A DNA stretch of 64,000 nt from Winogradskyella sp. (GCF_028289625.1 NZ_JANQOM010000028.1:23174-87173), one strand, 5' to 3'; positions 37,966-46,236 are shown, counted from the first letter of the stretch. Numbers and translations: made by a program. The notes: a model not told the origin generated them from the sequence alone.

Positions 37966-38799
37966 ATGACATCTATCTTATTACCTACCGATTTTTCCCA
38001 GAATTCTGAAAATGCCATTAAATATGCTCTAGAATTTTATAAGGATGAAGATTGCAGATTTCATTTTTTACATTGTTATCCACCAGTAATTTTCTCATAT
38101 GAGTATCAAATCGAAAAGGGTCTTGTCGGAAAGAATATTCATGAAGTGATTCAAGCCGAAACCAGAGAGCGACTTTATGATTTTGCATTTTCAATGATGG
38201 GAAACTATGGGAATAATCAAGAATTTGAAATAGAAGTGATCAAAGGGTTTTTGCCCGATCAGATTGCCCATGTTACCTCACAAAACAATATTGATCTCAT
38301 AGTGATGGGAACTAAAGGAGAGACAGGTTCGGATAGAGTGGTATTTGGCACCAATACTATTCAGGTAATTAATAAACGCTGTTGCCCTGTGGTCGCGGTA
38401 CCTGGCGATTATAAATTTAATGGTATTCAAAATATATTGTTCCCGTCAGATTTAAATTTGTCATTCTCATACAATCACTTAAAAACTATTGTTAAGGTCT
38501 TAGAATTGCATCAAAGTAAAATCAATATTCTGCATATTTCATTGAAAGGGCTTACATCCACCCAACGTAGGCATAAAGTATTATTAAAAGAAGCTTTTTC
38601 TGATTTTAAAACCAACATTGTTATTAAAGAAGATAAAAACATTACGGATATTATATATGATTACCAACAAGAAAATGAATCCGAGCTCTTAGCAATGATT
38701 AACAATAAACGTATGTTTTTTGAAAACCTATTTTTTAAGCCCACAATATCTAAGATTGCGATGCATTTAAGCACTCCTTTCTTAGTTATTCCAGCTTAG
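37966..38799 (+). CDS. universal stress protein (two-domain)
   Basis: A 277-residue paralogue of the stress protein at 36319. ILLPTDFSQNSENAIKYALE starts the first domain; VMGTKGETGSDRVVFGTNTI is the nucleotide-binding motif; the second half restarts at NILFPSDLNLSFSYNHLKTI. It is in the same regulon as its neighbours by operator. Confidence 0.92.
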   Translation: MTSILLPTDFSQNSENAIKYALEFYKDEDCRFHFLHCYPPVIFSYEYQIEKGLVGKNIHEVIQAETRERLYDFAFSMMGNYGNNQEFEIEVIKGFLPDQIAHVTSQNNIDLIVMGTKGETGSDRVVFGTNTIQVINKRCCPVVAVPGDYKFNGIQNILFPSDLNLSFSYNHLKTIVKVLELHQSKINILHISLKGLTSTQRRHKVLLKEAFSDFKTNIVIKEDKNITDIIYDYQQENESELLAMINNKRMFFENLFFKPTISKIAMHLSTPFLVIPA

Positions 38800-38932
38800 A
38801 AAAATTGCAAATCATAGAATTGTGGTGTGTAATGCATACGGTAATCATATGTTTTTATCTGCATTTATGACCAAACTTATAGGTGCTAACAATAGATAAA
38901 CTTTAATATAGAATTAGAAGTGTTATATTGAT

Positions 38933-38982
38933 GCCTAACAGTATGATAATTGATTTGTTCAAAAGAACATAAATTGTTAGGC
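38933..38982. terminator. nested hairpin between convergent genes
   Basis: GCCTAACA (38933-38940) pairs with TGTTAGGC (38975-38982), enclosing a TGTTC/GAACA hairpin. No long T-run. It may be a terminator or a palindromic repeat. Confidence 0.45.
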
Positions 38983-39004
38983 CACTACAATGATATTCAT
39001 CAAT

Positions 39005-39934
39005 TTAGAGGGTTTTGTAAAATTTTAAAATACGTAGTGCTCTTAGGGTATTCCATCGACTTGGTTGCCTAGCTTTTTCCATATCAAAATGGGTTTGTCC
39101 TGGGTGTTTGGCCCGCAAATTCCAAGTACCATTTTTGTTACGCTTTTTTAAAATAATGTCAATAGCTTTTTGCATACGATAGTCCCAAGGTGTTTTAGAA
39201 TGCTGAAAGTAGTCTAACGCGCTCAAAATATCATAGCGCCAACGTCTTGGATATGAAAACTTTAAGAATCTTTTATCGATAATATTTCCTGTTTTATCTG
39301 AAAGAAATAGCTGGTGCATCAGTATAAACTCCTTAGAGGATGCAATGGCATTCAAAACTTCCGCCTTTAGATAAGTATGGCCTGCATTGAGGTATTCCGT
39401 GAGCCCTTCAAGCACTGATAATGTGGTGTGGAGAGAACTGTGTACGGCACCAGACCGATTTACCCTGCAATTGAAGCCACCGTCTTGCATAAGCTTTTTA
39501 AGTATGCCACTAACAATAGGGCGCAATCTTTTTTCTTCTGTATTAAAATAAGAGGCATACTTTAAAAACAAAGCATTAATACAAACATCGCTGTGTTTCA
39601 TTGTTGATGGTCCTAATGGAATGCCACCATCTTCCGCATAGCCATTCTTCAAAATCAAATGGATCGCATCTTTAACAACAGAATTATCTCTTGTTGGACT
39701 TAAGTTACAGAAATCGAGTAAGGTATAATGCGTGGAAATCCACTTGGGCTGATAGAACGCCTCTCCCCAATGTCCATTGGGTTGTCGTTGTGATAAAAAC
39801 TGTACACCAAAACCCTCAGTAGCTATTCTTTTTTGTAAATCAATCCTTTCTTCAAACAATAAATCACGATAAGTCTGGTATTGTATGGAAACATCACCTT
39901 TGAGTAACCAATCCATGAGTTCTGCGTAAGTCAT
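39005..39934 (-). CDS. prenyltransferase/squalene-cyclase-like repeat protein, hypothetical
   Basis: A 309-residue all-helical protein with several alpha-toroid-like repeats (FLSQRQPNGHWGEAFYQPKW, LKNGYAEDGGIPLG, KLMQDGGFNCRVN, ILKKRNKNGTWNLRAKHPGQ). These are the QW-like or GGF repeats of terpene-cyclase-fold proteins. Catalytic motifs for a cyclase are not clear. It is the third gene of the PPOx-GNAT operon, 7 bp after the GNAT gene. Role unknown. Confidence 0.75.
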   Translation of the reverse strand: MTYAELMDWLLKGDVSIQYQTYRDLLFEERIDLQKRIATEGFGVQFLSQRQPNGHWGEAFYQPKWISTHYTLLDFCNLSPTRDNSVVKDAIHLILKNGYAEDGGIPLGPSTMKHSDVCINALFLKYASYFNTEEKRLRPIVSGILKKLMQDGGFNCRVNRSGAVHSSLHTTLSVLEGLTEYLNAGHTYLKAEVLNAIASSKEFILMHQLFLSDKTGNIIDKRFLKFSYPRRWRYDILSALDYFQHSKTPWDYRMQKAIDIILKKRNKNGTWNLRAKHPGQTHFDMEKARQPSRWNTLRALRILKFYKTL

Positions 39935-39941
39935 AACTAAA

Positions 39942-40712
39942 TTAGAGGTTGAGCTCTTTTTTCAATATATTTTTAAAGCGTGTTGCACTAAGGTAGTGGT
40001 CATCAATGAGTTTACCATTATACAATAAACTAAAAACACCAAATCCTGATGGCGCATTTTTAGCTTGTTCGGAAGTTTCTAATTTAGTGAGTTTTAATTC
40101 TATCCCAAAATCCATGGCTGTATTTAAGAGATCGAATGCCGATTTTTCGTGCCATGGACATTGGTCGGCATACACCAAGTGCCAACCTTGATATTGTTTC
40201 TGTTTTTCGGTCCAATCTAAAAGTGTGGGGTGCTCTGCTGCAGAGTTCCATTTTTTTGATAGCAGTTCAAAACGGCCTCTTTTATCGACTTCTGTAAAAC
40301 CATATTTTTCAAAAATAGTCTTGTTTGCTATCCACGATCCATTACTTGTCATAACACACAAACCTGATAGATTAAGTTTTTTGGCTTCTTTCTCGGCTTC
40401 CTGCACTAACATTTTACCGTACCCTTGATTTCGGTCTTTTTTAGAGAGCACAGACATACAGTGTATAAACAGAAAATCGTCCCCATCAATTGGCCTCCAG
40501 GCTTTTGATACTGGAATAAACTCTACAAAACCAATCATTTTACCAGCACCATCTTTCAGAATCCTGAGGCTTAACCCTTCATTAAGGCGTTTTTCGAACC
40601 ATTTGCGTTTGCTTTCAAAACCAGGTTTTTTAATATCTTTTATGCAGAACAACGTTTCCTTGTAAACGTTATCCTTTGTAACATCAATAATTTTTAAAGA
40701 TTCTTCACTCAT
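39942..40712 (-). CDS. GNAT N-acetyltransferase with YoaP domain
   Basis: A 256-residue protein: GNAT fold about residues 1-150 (acetyl-CoA loop KKDRNQGYGKMLVQEAEKEA, CVMTSNGSWIANKTIFEKYG) and a C-terminal YoaP-like thioredoxin-fold domain (WHLVYADQCPWHEKSAFDLL, PSGFGVFSLLYNGKLIDDHY). The family acetylates small molecules or protein N-termini; substrate unknown. It lies 12 bp after the PPOx-like gene. Confidence 0.88.
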   Translation of the reverse strand: MSEESLKIIDVTKDNVYKETLFCIKDIKKPGFESKRKWFEKRLNEGLSLRILKDGAGKMIGFVEFIPVSKAWRPIDGDDFLFIHCMSVLSKKDRNQGYGKMLVQEAEKEAKKLNLSGLCVMTSNGSWIANKTIFEKYGFTEVDKRGRFELLSKKWNSAAEHPTLLDWTEKQKQYQGWHLVYADQCPWHEKSAFDLLNTAMDFGIELKLTKLETSEQAKNAPSGFGVFSLLYNGKLIDDHYLSATRFKNILKKELNL

Positions 40713-40724
40713 TTGGGCTATTTT

Positions 40725-41177
40725 TTATTTACGTTCTCTACCGGAGACATCACTTATGGCTATTTCAAACACCACAGGAGGCCCTTGTTTATATATCTTA
40801 CTTGAAAATTCACTTATAAATTGAGGATTTTTCCCTTCCTTTTTTTGAATAAGATTTTTGACTCCTTCAAAAAAATTATGCAAATTAAGTTTCGCGGTAC
40901 TCCCTTGGAACTCGCGATAAATCCCCTCGACTACTACACATTGCCATTTATTAACCGAACTAATTTCAGCGACCTCTAAAGACACATTTTTGTTAGCTCG
41001 TAATGCCTTTATTTTATGACCTTCGCCAGAATAACAGATAATGGTGTTTTTGAGTATATTGTAGTAGCATGTAATAGGAAGTACAAAAGGTTTATTTTTA
41101 AAAACATAGCCTAAATGCCCTATATAATTTTCATTTAATAGTTGCTGACACCTATGCTTTTTTAAATTACAAATCAT
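40725..41177 (-). CDS. pyridoxamine 5'-phosphate oxidase-like protein (paralogue)
   Basis: A 150-residue paralogue of the gene at 37315 (LKKHRCQQLLNENYIGHLGY, FVLPITCYYNILKNTIICYS, GHKIKALRANKNVSLEV). It leads a three-gene operon (PPOx, GNAT-YoaP, repeat protein) with 12- and 7-bp gaps. A Crp/Fnr-type operator is 62 bp upstream of its start. Confidence 0.87.
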   Translation of the reverse strand: MICNLKKHRCQQLLNENYIGHLGYVFKNKPFVLPITCYYNILKNTIICYSGEGHKIKALRANKNVSLEVAEISSVNKWQCVVVEGIYREFQGSTAKLNLHNFFEGVKNLIQKKEGKNPQFISEFSSKIYKQGPPVVFEIAISDVSGRERK

Positions 41178-41239
41178 GGCTGCAAATACTTAATCTGTTC
41201 TTAAACATGTAAATTAAGGGATTGCCAATTATTTTTCAA

Positions 41240-41251
41240 TGACATTAATCA
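41240..41251 (-). promoter_or_regulatory. Crp/Fnr-type operator for the PPOx-GNAT operon
   Basis: On the minus strand TGATTAATGTCA, centred 29.5 bp from the T of the -7 position (TAATTTAC). Confidence 0.5.
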
Positions 41252-41463
41252 GTAAATGCTTCATTTATGATGATTTATCAAGATGCCTTAAGCGTATTCT
41301 ATGCTTTATTACCCAATAAGTACCTTTTACATCGTACACCCAATAGCTATGCATAAATATGGATTGTATCAATAGCTTAAAAAAACCACCCCTTTTGATA
41401 TCGAACAAATTATCGAAAATGAAAAACGGAGAACCTATCAATTTAGATAAATTTTCCGCTGCA

Positions 41464-41480
41464 GTGACCTCGACAGGATT
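41464..41480. repeat. direct repeat of the tRNA-Arg 3' end (att-like)
   Basis: GTGACCTCGACAGGATT is repeated at 41635-41651, the 3' end of tRNA-Arg. The copies are in the same orientation, 171 bp apart. Such duplication is what site-specific integration into a tRNA leaves. No integrase is near. Confidence 0.6.
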
Positions 41481-41598
41481 TTCTTCAAACATCCAGAATA
41501 AACTCCCTTCCGCAAATACAAAACCCAAAAGCTTACGCTTTGTCTTTTGCCATTTTCTAAAGTCTCAAAATTGAAATTTTGATCTTTTTGAAAAATAA

Positions 41599-41626
41599 CA
41601 AAACCTGCAATAACTTGCAGGTTTTG
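41599..41626 (-). terminator. tRNA-Arg terminator
   Basis: A perfect 12-bp stem CAAAACCTGCAA/TTGCAGGTTTTG with a 4-base loop and a T-rich tail on the minus strand. Confidence 0.85.
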
Positions 41627-41635
41627 TACTTGATG

Positions 41636-41709
41636 TGACCTCGACAGGATTCAAACCTGTAACCTTCTGAGCCGTAATCAGATGCGCTATTCAGTTGCGC
41701 CACGAGGCC
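41636..41709 (-). tRNA. tRNA-Arg (anticodon ACG)
   Basis: A 74-nt cloverleaf. Acceptor GGCCTCG/CGAGGTC with discriminator A, anticodon stem CTGA/TCAG with loop TTACGGC (ACG) and T loop GGTTTGAATCC. No encoded CCA. Confidence 0.97.
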
Positions 41710-41795
41710 ATTTTTTAATGGGTGCAAATATAAGACATTTATTAAAAAACAACCAAACTATTTATTTCAAAGTTCTATTTGATTATTTTTGAAAT

Positions 41796-42431
41796 ATGGT
41801 TAGCAAAGAACTTCTTCAGCGTTTTAATTACCAATTTGATTCAGAAATCCTTGATAGTATTGCCCAAACAGGATCCCTTAAAGTTTTCAAAAAGCACGAC
41901 ATCATAATAGATATAGGACAAGACCTTAATTTTATTCCGCTTTTAATCAGTGGAAATATAAAAGTACTGCGAGAAGATAGCAATGGTGACGAACTTTTGC
42001 TTTATGTTCTCGAATCTGGCGATACATGTGCCATGTCATTAACCTGTTGTATGGCTAAATCCGTGAGCAAAATCAGAGCCGTAGCAGACGATGACGTTAC
42101 CTTAATTATGATTCCTATTGGTAAGATGCAACATTGGTTTCATAATAATGAAAGTTGGAGAAATTTTATATTGCAAAGTTATCAAATCCGTTTTGATGAA
42201 ATGCTAGAAACCATCGATACACTTGCTTTTATGAAAATGGATGAACGGTTGTTTAAATATCTAACTGACCAAGTAAAATTATCGGCTTCAACCACTTTAG
42301 AAATAACGCATCAGGAAATCGCTGAGGATTTACATACCTCAAGAGTGGTCATTTCTCGTCTTTTAAAGCAACTGGAAAAGGGACAAAAAATTGAACTGGG
42401 CAGAAATAGAATATCCGTTTTAGAGTTTTAG
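41796..42431 (+). CDS. Crp/Fnr family transcriptional regulator with Cys-rich sensor
   Basis: A 211-residue Crp/Fnr protein. The cyclic-nucleotide-fold domain (about 1-125) contains SGDTCAMSLTCCMAKS with C78, C84 and C85 near the effector pocket. The dimer helix is followed by the winged HTH (EITHQEIAEDLHTSRVVISR, LLKQLEKGQ). It lacks the N-terminal Cys cluster of FNR. It lies 58 bp upstream of a sulfur and persulfide operon, so thiol or persulfide sensing is a reasonable hypothesis. An exact -7 box TATTTTTG is at 41784-41791. Confidence 0.92.
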   Translation: MVSKELLQRFNYQFDSEILDSIAQTGSLKVFKKHDIIIDIGQDLNFIPLLISGNIKVLREDSNGDELLLYVLESGDTCAMSLTCCMAKSVSKIRAVADDDVTLIMIPIGKMQHWFHNNESWRNFILQSYQIRFDEMLETIDTLAFMKMDERLFKYLTDQVKLSASTTLEITHQEIAEDLHTSRVVISRLLKQLEKGQKIELGRNRISVLEF

Positions 42432-42489
42432 TAACTTAAGTAACATAGCTACAATTAAAGAATTCTATTTTTGCATTTAAATCAAATTT
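42432..42489 (+). promoter_or_regulatory. promoter region of the sulfur operon
   Basis: An exact -7 element TATTTTTG (42466-42473) and an ACTTAAGT palindrome (42434-42441) centred 28.5 bp upstream of it. The geometry is that of the other Crp/Fnr-type promoters here, but the sequence differs. Confidence 0.45.
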
Positions 42490-43047
42490 ATGGATTACAT
42501 ATTACAACCTTGGCCATGGTATATCTCTGGGCCGTGCATAGCAATTGTGATGTTTCTTCTGCTCTATTTTGGTAGAACTTTCGGAATGTCATCTAATCTT
42601 AGGACGCTTTGCGCTATGAGTGGTGCAGGTAAAAAAGTGGAGTTTTTTAAATTCGATTGGAAAAGCCAACGCTGGAATCTTGTTGTAGTGCTTGGTGCTA
42701 TTGTTGGCGGATTTATTGCTCATCATTATTTATCCAATCCTATCGATATAGACCTTAGCAAAAACACCATTAACGATCTAAATAGTCTTGGCTTTAATGA
42801 TGCCGGAAAAAGTCTATTACCACCAGAACTGTTTAGTTGGGAAAATGTTTTCACCTTAAAGGGCATAGCCATTTTAATTACAGGTGGTTTATTGGTTGGA
42901 TTTGGCACACGCTATGCTGGTGGTTGTACCTCTGGTCATGCAATTACAGGACTGAGTAGTTTGCAATTACCATCTCTAATTGCCGTAGTTGGTTTCTTCT
43001 TAGGTGGCCTGTTTATGATACATTTTATTTATCCAATATTGTTTTAA
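42490..43047 (+). CDS. YeeE/YedE family protein, N-terminal half
   Basis: A 185-residue membrane protein with four to five TM segments. The family motif is FGTRYAGGCTSGHAITGLSS, whose cysteine is the thiosulfate-path residue in YeeE. YeeE/YedE proteins carry thiosulfate or sulfur compounds inward. Here the protein is split in two adjacent genes (next at 43049), each with one conserved Cys motif. The operon also has TauE and an MBL-rhodanese. Confidence 0.9.
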   Translation: MDYILQPWPWYISGPCIAIVMFLLLYFGRTFGMSSNLRTLCAMSGAGKKVEFFKFDWKSQRWNLVVVLGAIVGGFIAHHYLSNPIDIDLSKNTINDLNSLGFNDAGKSLLPPELFSWENVFTLKGIAILITGGLLVGFGTRYAGGCTSGHAITGLSSLQLPSLIAVVGFFLGGLFMIHFIYPILF

Positions 43048-43048
43048 A

Positions 43049-43465
43049 ATGGGAAAATATATAAAGTTCTTTTTGGTCGGCCTATTTTTCGGAATTGTAT
43101 TGGTAAAGTCTGAAGCAGTGTCTTGGTACCGCATATTCGAAATGTTTAAATTCCAGTCGTTTCATATGTATGGTATTATTGGTACTGCAGTAGTTTCTGG
43201 AATATTGTTATTGCTAATTTCCAAACGATTAAAAGTAAAAACGATTGAAGGTGAGCATCTCAAAGTTCCATTAAAAGCCAAAGGCTTATTTAGATATATA
43301 ATCGGTGGAACAATATTCGGATTAGGTTGGGCGCTATGTGGCGCCTGTCCGGGTCCAATGTATATTTTAGTGGGTACGGGAGTTTTTTCAATGGTAATAG
43401 TCATAGCTGCTGCACTTTTGGGTACTTTTATATATGGCCTTCTTAAAGATAAATTACCTCATTAA
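43049..43465 (+). CDS. YeeE/YedE family protein, C-terminal half
   Basis: A 138-residue membrane protein with the second Cys motif GWALCGACPGPMYILVGTG. The gene is one base after the stop of the first half, so translation is coupled. The two halves likely form one transporter. Confidence 0.9.
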   Translation: MGKYIKFFLVGLFFGIVLVKSEAVSWYRIFEMFKFQSFHMYGIIGTAVVSGILLLLISKRLKVKTIEGEHLKVPLKAKGLFRYIIGGTIFGLGWALCGACPGPMYILVGTGVFSMVIVIAAALLGTFIYGLLKDKLPH

Positions 43466-44269
43466 ATGGAACTAAGTGAAATCTTAGGTTACTTTGGGGC
43501 ATTAATTGTTGGTTTAGTTTTGGGACTTATTGGTGGTGGTGGATCTATACTAACTGTGCCTATTTTCGTTTACTTTATTGGACTAAATCCTATTTTGGCT
43601 ACTGCTTATTCCCTTTTTGTTGTAGGAGTTACCTCAGTAATTGGCGCATTTCAAAATTTTAAAAAAGGACTTGTGGATGTAAAAACGGCAGTCATTTTTG
43701 CTGTTCCTGCTTTTGTTGCGGTGTATCTAACAAGACGCTATTTGGTACAAATGATACCAGATGTCGTATTCAGTATTGGCAATTTAGATATTACCAACAG
43801 CATTTTCATCATGGTGTTATTTGCCATAATAATGTTATTGGCAAGTTTTTCTATGATTAGAAACAAGCGCGATTCACTTGGAAAAACAAAAAGCGAAACA
43901 CAAGAATTTAATTACCCCTTAATCGCTATTGAAGGTCTAGTAGTAGGAGTATTAACAGGTATCGTGGGTGCTGGAGGTGGTTTTCTAATTATTCCGGCTT
44001 TAGTATTACTAGCTAAATTACCCATGAAAAAAGCCGTCGGTACATCTCTGCTAATCATTGCCGTAAAGTCATTGATTGGGTTTCTTGGCGACTTATCGAA
44101 TCTAGAAATCAACTGGCCGTTTCTTCTAGTATTTACTAGTATTTCTATAGTAGGAATCATAATCGGAGTCTATATTTCTAAATTTATCAGTGGTAAAAAA
44201 CTAAAGATAGGTTTTGGCTATTTCACCTTAATAATGGCCGTCTACATTATATATAAAGAACTGTTTTAA
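43466..44269 (+). CDS. TauE/SafE family sulfite exporter-like permease
   Basis: A 267-residue membrane protein with eight predicted TM segments. The two repeats have the motifs [18 protein letters not shown] and [18 protein letters not shown]. The family exports sulfite, sulfoacetate and related anions. It starts one base after the previous stop and so is cotranscribed. Confidence 0.92.
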   Translation: MELSEILGYFGALIVGLVLGLIGGGGSILTVPIFVYFIGLNPILATAYSLFVVGVTSVIGAFQNFKKGLVDVKTAVIFAVPAFVAVYLTRRYLVQMIPDVVFSIGNLDITNSIFIMVLFAIIMLLASFSMIRNKRDSLGKTKSETQEFNYPLIAIEGLVVGVLTGIVGAGGGFLIIPALVLLAKLPMKKAVGTSLLIIAVKSLIGFLGDLSNLEINWPFLLVFTSISIVGIIIGVYISKFISGKKLKIGFGYFTLIMAVYIIYKELF

Positions 44270-44276
44270 CAGTCTT

Positions 44277-44292
44277 TGTGATAAAAGTCACA
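44277..44292 (+). promoter_or_regulatory. Crp-type operator upstream of the MBL-rhodanese gene
   Basis: TGTGATAAAAGTCACA, a TGTGA-N6-TCACA palindrome containing TGATAAAAGTCA. Its centre is 28.5 bp before an exact -7 box TAAATTTG (44313-44320), giving an inferred position near -40.5. There is no TTG at -33, as expected for an activator-dependent promoter. Confidence 0.65.
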
Positions 44293-44338
44293 TATCAAAA
44301 TTTGAACTTTTGTAAATTTGTACTAAATATTTTGAACT

Positions 44339-45745
44339 ATGAAAATCGAACAATTATATACAGGATGTTTGGCACAAGGTGCCTACTATATAGAATCTGA
44401 AGGCGAAGTTGCTATAATAGACCCTCTACGTGAAACACAACAATATATTGATAGAGCCAAAGCTAATAATGCAACAATAAAGTACATTCTAGAAACACAT
44501 TTCCATGCCGATTTTGTTTCTGGCCATATTGATTTAGCAGAAAAAACTGGGGCTACCATAGTTTTTGGACCTGGAGCATCTACAGAATACGATATTCATT
44601 CAGCAACAGATGGTGAAGAATTAAAATTAGGAAAACTAACCATAAAGATCTTACATACCCCAGGGCATACTTTAGAATCTGTGACGTATCTTTTAATAGA
44701 TGAAAATGGCAAGGACCATGCTATTTTTTCTGGTGATACGTTGTTTTTAGGTGATGTTGGCCGCCCTGATCTCGCTATCAAATCTGACTTGACCAAAGAA
44801 GATTTGGCAGGAATGTTATACGATTCACTCCGCACTAAAATTATGCCTTTAGCTGATGATGTCATCGTGTATCCTGCCCATGGTGCTGGTTCGGCATGCG
44901 GAAAAAATCTGAGCAAAGAAACCGTTGGTATTTTAGGAGAACAAAAGCAAACCAATTATGCGCTACGTGCAGATATGACCAAAGAAGAATTTGTAAAAGA
45001 AGTGCTTGATGGCATTGCACCACCACCACAGTATTTTGCAAAAAATGCTATGATGAACAAAATGGGTTACGATGCATTCGACTCTATCTTAAAAACAGGT
45101 GATACACCTTTAAGTCCGGAAGAATTTGAAGCTTTGGCAAATCACGAATCCGCATTGGTTTTAGATGTAAGATCCCAATCAGAATACATTAAAGGCCATA
45201 TTCCTAGTTCCATATTTATTGGGTTAAACGGTCAATTTGCCCCTTGGGTTGGTGCTTTAATCACCGACTTAAAACAACCTATAATTTTAGTTGTTCCTGA
45301 AGGTAAATCCGCTGAAGCCGTGACACGTCTATCACGCGTCGGTTACGACAATACTTTAGGCTATCTTAAGGGAGGTATTGAAGCTTGGAAAGATGCGGGT
45401 AAAGAGATAGATACTTTAGAATCCATTTCCGCAGAAGAATTTGCCAATAGAGCAAAGTCTGCAGACATTAATATTTTAGATGTTAGAAAAGATGGTGAAT
45501 ACAATAGCATGCACCTTGAACAAGCTCAACATTTGTCTTTAGATTACATTAACGAAAAAATGAATGAAGTTTCTAAAGATAAAACCTACTATATTCACTG
45601 TGCAGGTGGTTACAGATCGGTTATTGCAGCATCCATCCTCAAGGCTAGGGGCTTTAATAATCTTATAGATATAGCTGGTGGGTTTGGGGCCATTAAAAAA
45701 ACCGATTTACCAACTACTGATTTTGTTTGCCCATCAACACTTTAA
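44339..45745 (+). CDS. MBL-fold persulfide dioxygenase-like protein with two rhodanese domains
   Basis: A 468-residue protein. MBL domain: THFHADFVSGHIDLAEKTGA, HTPGHTLES and FSGDTLFLGDVGRPD, as in ETHE1-like persulfide dioxygenases (glutathione persulfide to sulfite). The first rhodanese domain (about 265-360) has no active-site Cys (ILVVPEGKS). The second (about 375-468) has Cys in the loop YYIHCAGGYRS. It thus can move or oxidise sulfane sulfur; the first rhodanese may be structural. It follows the two YeeE halves and TauE and has its own operator. Confidence 0.92.
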   Translation: MKIEQLYTGCLAQGAYYIESEGEVAIIDPLRETQQYIDRAKANNATIKYILETHFHADFVSGHIDLAEKTGATIVFGPGASTEYDIHSATDGEELKLGKLTIKILHTPGHTLESVTYLLIDENGKDHAIFSGDTLFLGDVGRPDLAIKSDLTKEDLAGMLYDSLRTKIMPLADDVIVYPAHGAGSACGKNLSKETVGILGEQKQTNYALRADMTKEEFVKEVLDGIAPPPQYFAKNAMMNKMGYDAFDSILKTGDTPLSPEEFEALANHESALVLDVRSQSEYIKGHIPSSIFIGLNGQFAPWVGALITDLKQPIILVVPEGKSAEAVTRLSRVGYDNTLGYLKGGIEAWKDAGKEIDTLESISAEEFANRAKSADINILDVRKDGEYNSMHLEQAQHLSLDYINEKMNEVSKDKTYYIHCAGGYRSVIAASILKARGFNNLIDIAGGFGAIKKTDLPTTDFVCPSTL

Positions 45746-45756
45746 AATTGAAAATT

Positions 45757-45963
45757 ATGAGAAAAAACATGAGCAATTTAGATAAAGGTATTAGGGTGAT
45801 TATAGCTATAGCCGTTGCTTTATTATATTATTTTAATATTATTGAAGGTACCCTGGCATATATTCTAATGGCTGTTGCAATAATATTTTTGGTAACCAGT
45901 CTTATTAATTTCTGTCCTCTTTATCGTATTTTAGGCATAAGTACTTGTAAAATAAAAAACTGA
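45757..45963 (+). CDS. DUF2892 family small membrane protein
   Basis: A 68-residue protein with two TM helices (VIIAIAVALLYYFNII, LAYILMAVAIIFLVTSLINF) and the C-terminal CPLYRILGISTC motif typical of DUF2892. Such genes are found with rhodanese and sulfur genes. ATG 45757 (MRKNMSN) is chosen; an upstream TTG overlaps the previous gene. Confidence 0.87.
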   Translation: MRKNMSNLDKGIRVIIAIAVALLYYFNIIEGTLAYILMAVAIIFLVTSLINFCPLYRILGISTCKIKN

Positions 45964-45966
45964 TTT

Positions 45967-46236
45967 ATGGAAACGACGCTACAAATACAGAATCTTAAAT
46001 GTGGTGGATGTGCCAATACCATTATAACCCAACTTTCTAAGCTAACTGGAGTATCTGAGGTTACTGTAAATAATAATACAGACGAAGTTAGTCTTAATTA
46101 TAATTCGGAAAAGGAACTCGAGACTATAAAAAAGAAATTATCAGACCTCGGTTATCCTATGGTTGGGGAAGCTAATCCACTTCCTAAAAAAGCCAAATCC
46201 TTTGTGAGTTGTGCTATAGGTAGAATGACAAAATAA
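45967..46236 (+). CDS. heavy-metal-associated (HMA) domain protein
   Basis: An 89-residue HMA-fold protein (LQIQNLKCGGCANTIITQL) with the metal-binding CxxC and a C-terminal tail with one Cys (SFVSCAIGRMTK). It binds Cu, Zn or a similar ion, or may bind sulfane sulfur through CGGC. It is the last gene of the sulfur operon. Confidence 0.9.
   Translation: METTLQIQNLKCGGCANTIITQLSKLTGVSEVTVNNNTDEVSLNYNSEKELETIKKKLSDLGYPMVGEANPLPKKAKSFVSCAIGRMTK

Larger units (their letters stand above)
41178..41598. other. intergenic with partial tRNA duplication
   Basis: It holds the operon's operator (41240-41251) and a 17-bp copy of the tRNA-Arg 3' end (41464-41480). An 87-codon frame on the minus strand (41265-41528) has unusual composition and no recognised match, so it is not called. 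Confidence 0.5.

Noticed and set aside
38991..39002. TGATATTCATCA, another TGAT-N4-ATCA site
   Set aside because: It lies between convergent gene ends with no promoter, and differs from the consensus in the centre. Probably chance.
41265..41528. 87-codon frame on the minus strand
   Set aside because: It has no recognisable motif and runs through the duplicated tRNA end. Composition looks like non-coding DNA.
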